The notes under the pieces: generated by a model
What the model was told of the DNA's origin: nothing
Databases searched by the model: none
The model's input: the letters and a program-made list of their open reading frames with translations, nothing else
Shown here: positions 5,631-5,958 of the stretch, piece by piece
Layout of the letters: the number at the start of each line of letters is the position of its first letter
Position numbering within the stretch: the first letter of the stretch is position 1
NCBI GenBank assembly: GCA_014383605.1
Contig: JACNHM010000431.1
Coordinates: forward strand, 1-5,958
Reading direction: 5' to 3'
Length of the DNA: 5,958 bases
From: Chloroflexota bacterium
GTDB taxonomy: Bacteria; Chloroflexota; Anaerolineae; UBA3071
Program-made: the position numbers and the translations under genes

Positions 5631-5673
5631 GAAAAGTACCCTCCCCGAGGCGGGGCCTGCGGGGAGGGTACTT
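5631..5673 (-). terminator. Hairpin terminator of the molybdopterin oxidoreductase gene
   Basis: Perfect 13-bp arms, AAGTACCCTCCCC (5634-5646) and GGGGAGGGTACTT (5661-5673), enclose a 14-nt loop that can form a small extra stem (AGG/CCT). In minus-strand transcription the stem ends in TTTT then C, so the U-tract is short. It starts 12 nt after the oxidoreductase stop and separates that gene from the PTS promoter. Confidence 0.8.
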
Positions 5674-5685
5674 CGTCAGTGCAGA

Positions 5686-5958
5686 TCACTTAATCTGCAC
5701 CTCGGCCACCCACCACATCCACATCTCTTTGGGATAGGTGTCCGACGCTTCGGCAGGGAAGACCAGCTTGACGGGGCCGCCCAGGTCTTTGATGAGATCC
5801 TTGCCGCCGACTTGATAGGCCAGCATGATGGGCCATTCCGTCAGGTCGGCAGCGGCGACCTCGATGGTCATGCCGTCCTCGGCCACCAGCACGGCTGCTG
5901 TGTCCTCTTCTGAGCCGCCGCACAGTTCCCAGACCTTGTTCAGGGTGAGGCCACGGTA
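5686..5958 (-). CDS. Molybdopterin-dependent oxidoreductase (sulfite oxidase fold), C-terminal 90 residues, cut by window edge
   Basis: The open frame runs through the right edge of the window, so the GTG at 5892 is an internal codon and not the start. The visible part reads YRGLTLNKVWELCGG, then a strand-rich region with VLVAEDGMTIEV, MLAYQVGGKDL, LGGPVKLVFPAEA, and ends MWMWWVAEVQIK. The order 'xGxxLxxxWE...DGxxxxV...LAYxxxGxxL...GGPxxLVxP...W' is that of the C-terminal half of the oxidoreductase molybdopterin-binding domain (sulfite oxidase/YedY/nitrate reductase type). The Mo-ligating cysteine would be further upstream, outside the window. The usual proteins of this type are often exported, which cannot be checked here. 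It has its own terminator, so it is probably functionally separate from the PTS operon. Confidence 0.8.
   Translation of the reverse strand, partial: YRGLTLNKVWELCGGSEEDTAAVLVAEDGMTIEVAAADLTEWPIMLAYQVGGKDLIKDLGGPVKLVFPAEASDTYPKEMWMWWVAEVQIK

Noticed and set aside
5686..5892. Complete 68-residue protein starting at GTG 5892
   Set aside because: The same frame stays open to the window edge with residues matching the molybdopterin oxidoreductase domain, so this is the end of a larger gene.
1..5958. CRISPR array, tRNA, rRNA, insertion sequence or phage attachment site
   Set aside because: I looked for regularly spaced repeats, cloverleaf-like arms, transposase motifs and flanking repeats and saw none.

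Overview
All recognisable genes in this window lie on the minus strand, so transcription runs from high to low coordinates. The base composition is GC-rich. One intergenic palindrome resembles the short dispersed palindromes I associate with Chloroflexota (Anaerolineae-like) genomes. A Chloroflexota or similar GC-rich, probably anaerobic bacterium is therefore my best guess, but this is an inference and no taxonomic marker is present.

Layout in transcription order: (1) 5958-5686, the C-terminal end of a sulfite-oxidase-fold molybdopterin oxidoreductase, closed by a strong hairpin terminator at 5634-5673. (2) A near-consensus sigma70-type promoter at 5618-5590 (TTGACA, 17 bp, TATATT). (3) 5583-5300, the remnant of a GntR/HutC-type regulator that keeps only the distal part of its ligand-binding UTRA domain and has lost its DNA-binding domain. 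(4) A mannose-family PTS transporter: EIIA (5297-4902), EIIB (about 4862-4386) and a single polypeptide that fuses EIIC to EIID (4358-2574). (5) A class I DeoC/FbaB-type aldolase (2477-1683). (6) A zinc-dependent medium-chain dehydrogenase of sorbitol-dehydrogenase type (1621-584). (7) The N-terminal 180 residues of an aldehyde:ferredoxin oxidoreductase (541 to the window edge at 1).

Items 4 to 7 look like one transcription unit for uptake and breakdown of a sugar or polyol. The PTS would import and phosphorylate the substrate at the membrane. The dehydrogenase would interconvert a hydroxyl and a keto group. The aldolase would split the phosphorylated ketose. The tungsten- or molybdenum-dependent AOR could oxidise a released aldehyde to its acid with ferredoxin as acceptor. 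The actual sugar cannot be read from the sequence. Two intergenic inverted repeats, one before the aldolase and one directly after its stop codon, could modulate mRNA stability within the operon.

The points most worth a second look are the EIIC-EIID fusion with its signal-peptide-like N-terminus, the decapitated regulator lying under the operon promoter, the odd start of EIIB, and the coupling of a PTS/aldolase cassette to a ferredoxin-linked aldehyde oxidoreductase. There is no stretch above 300 bases without a gene or gene remnant.
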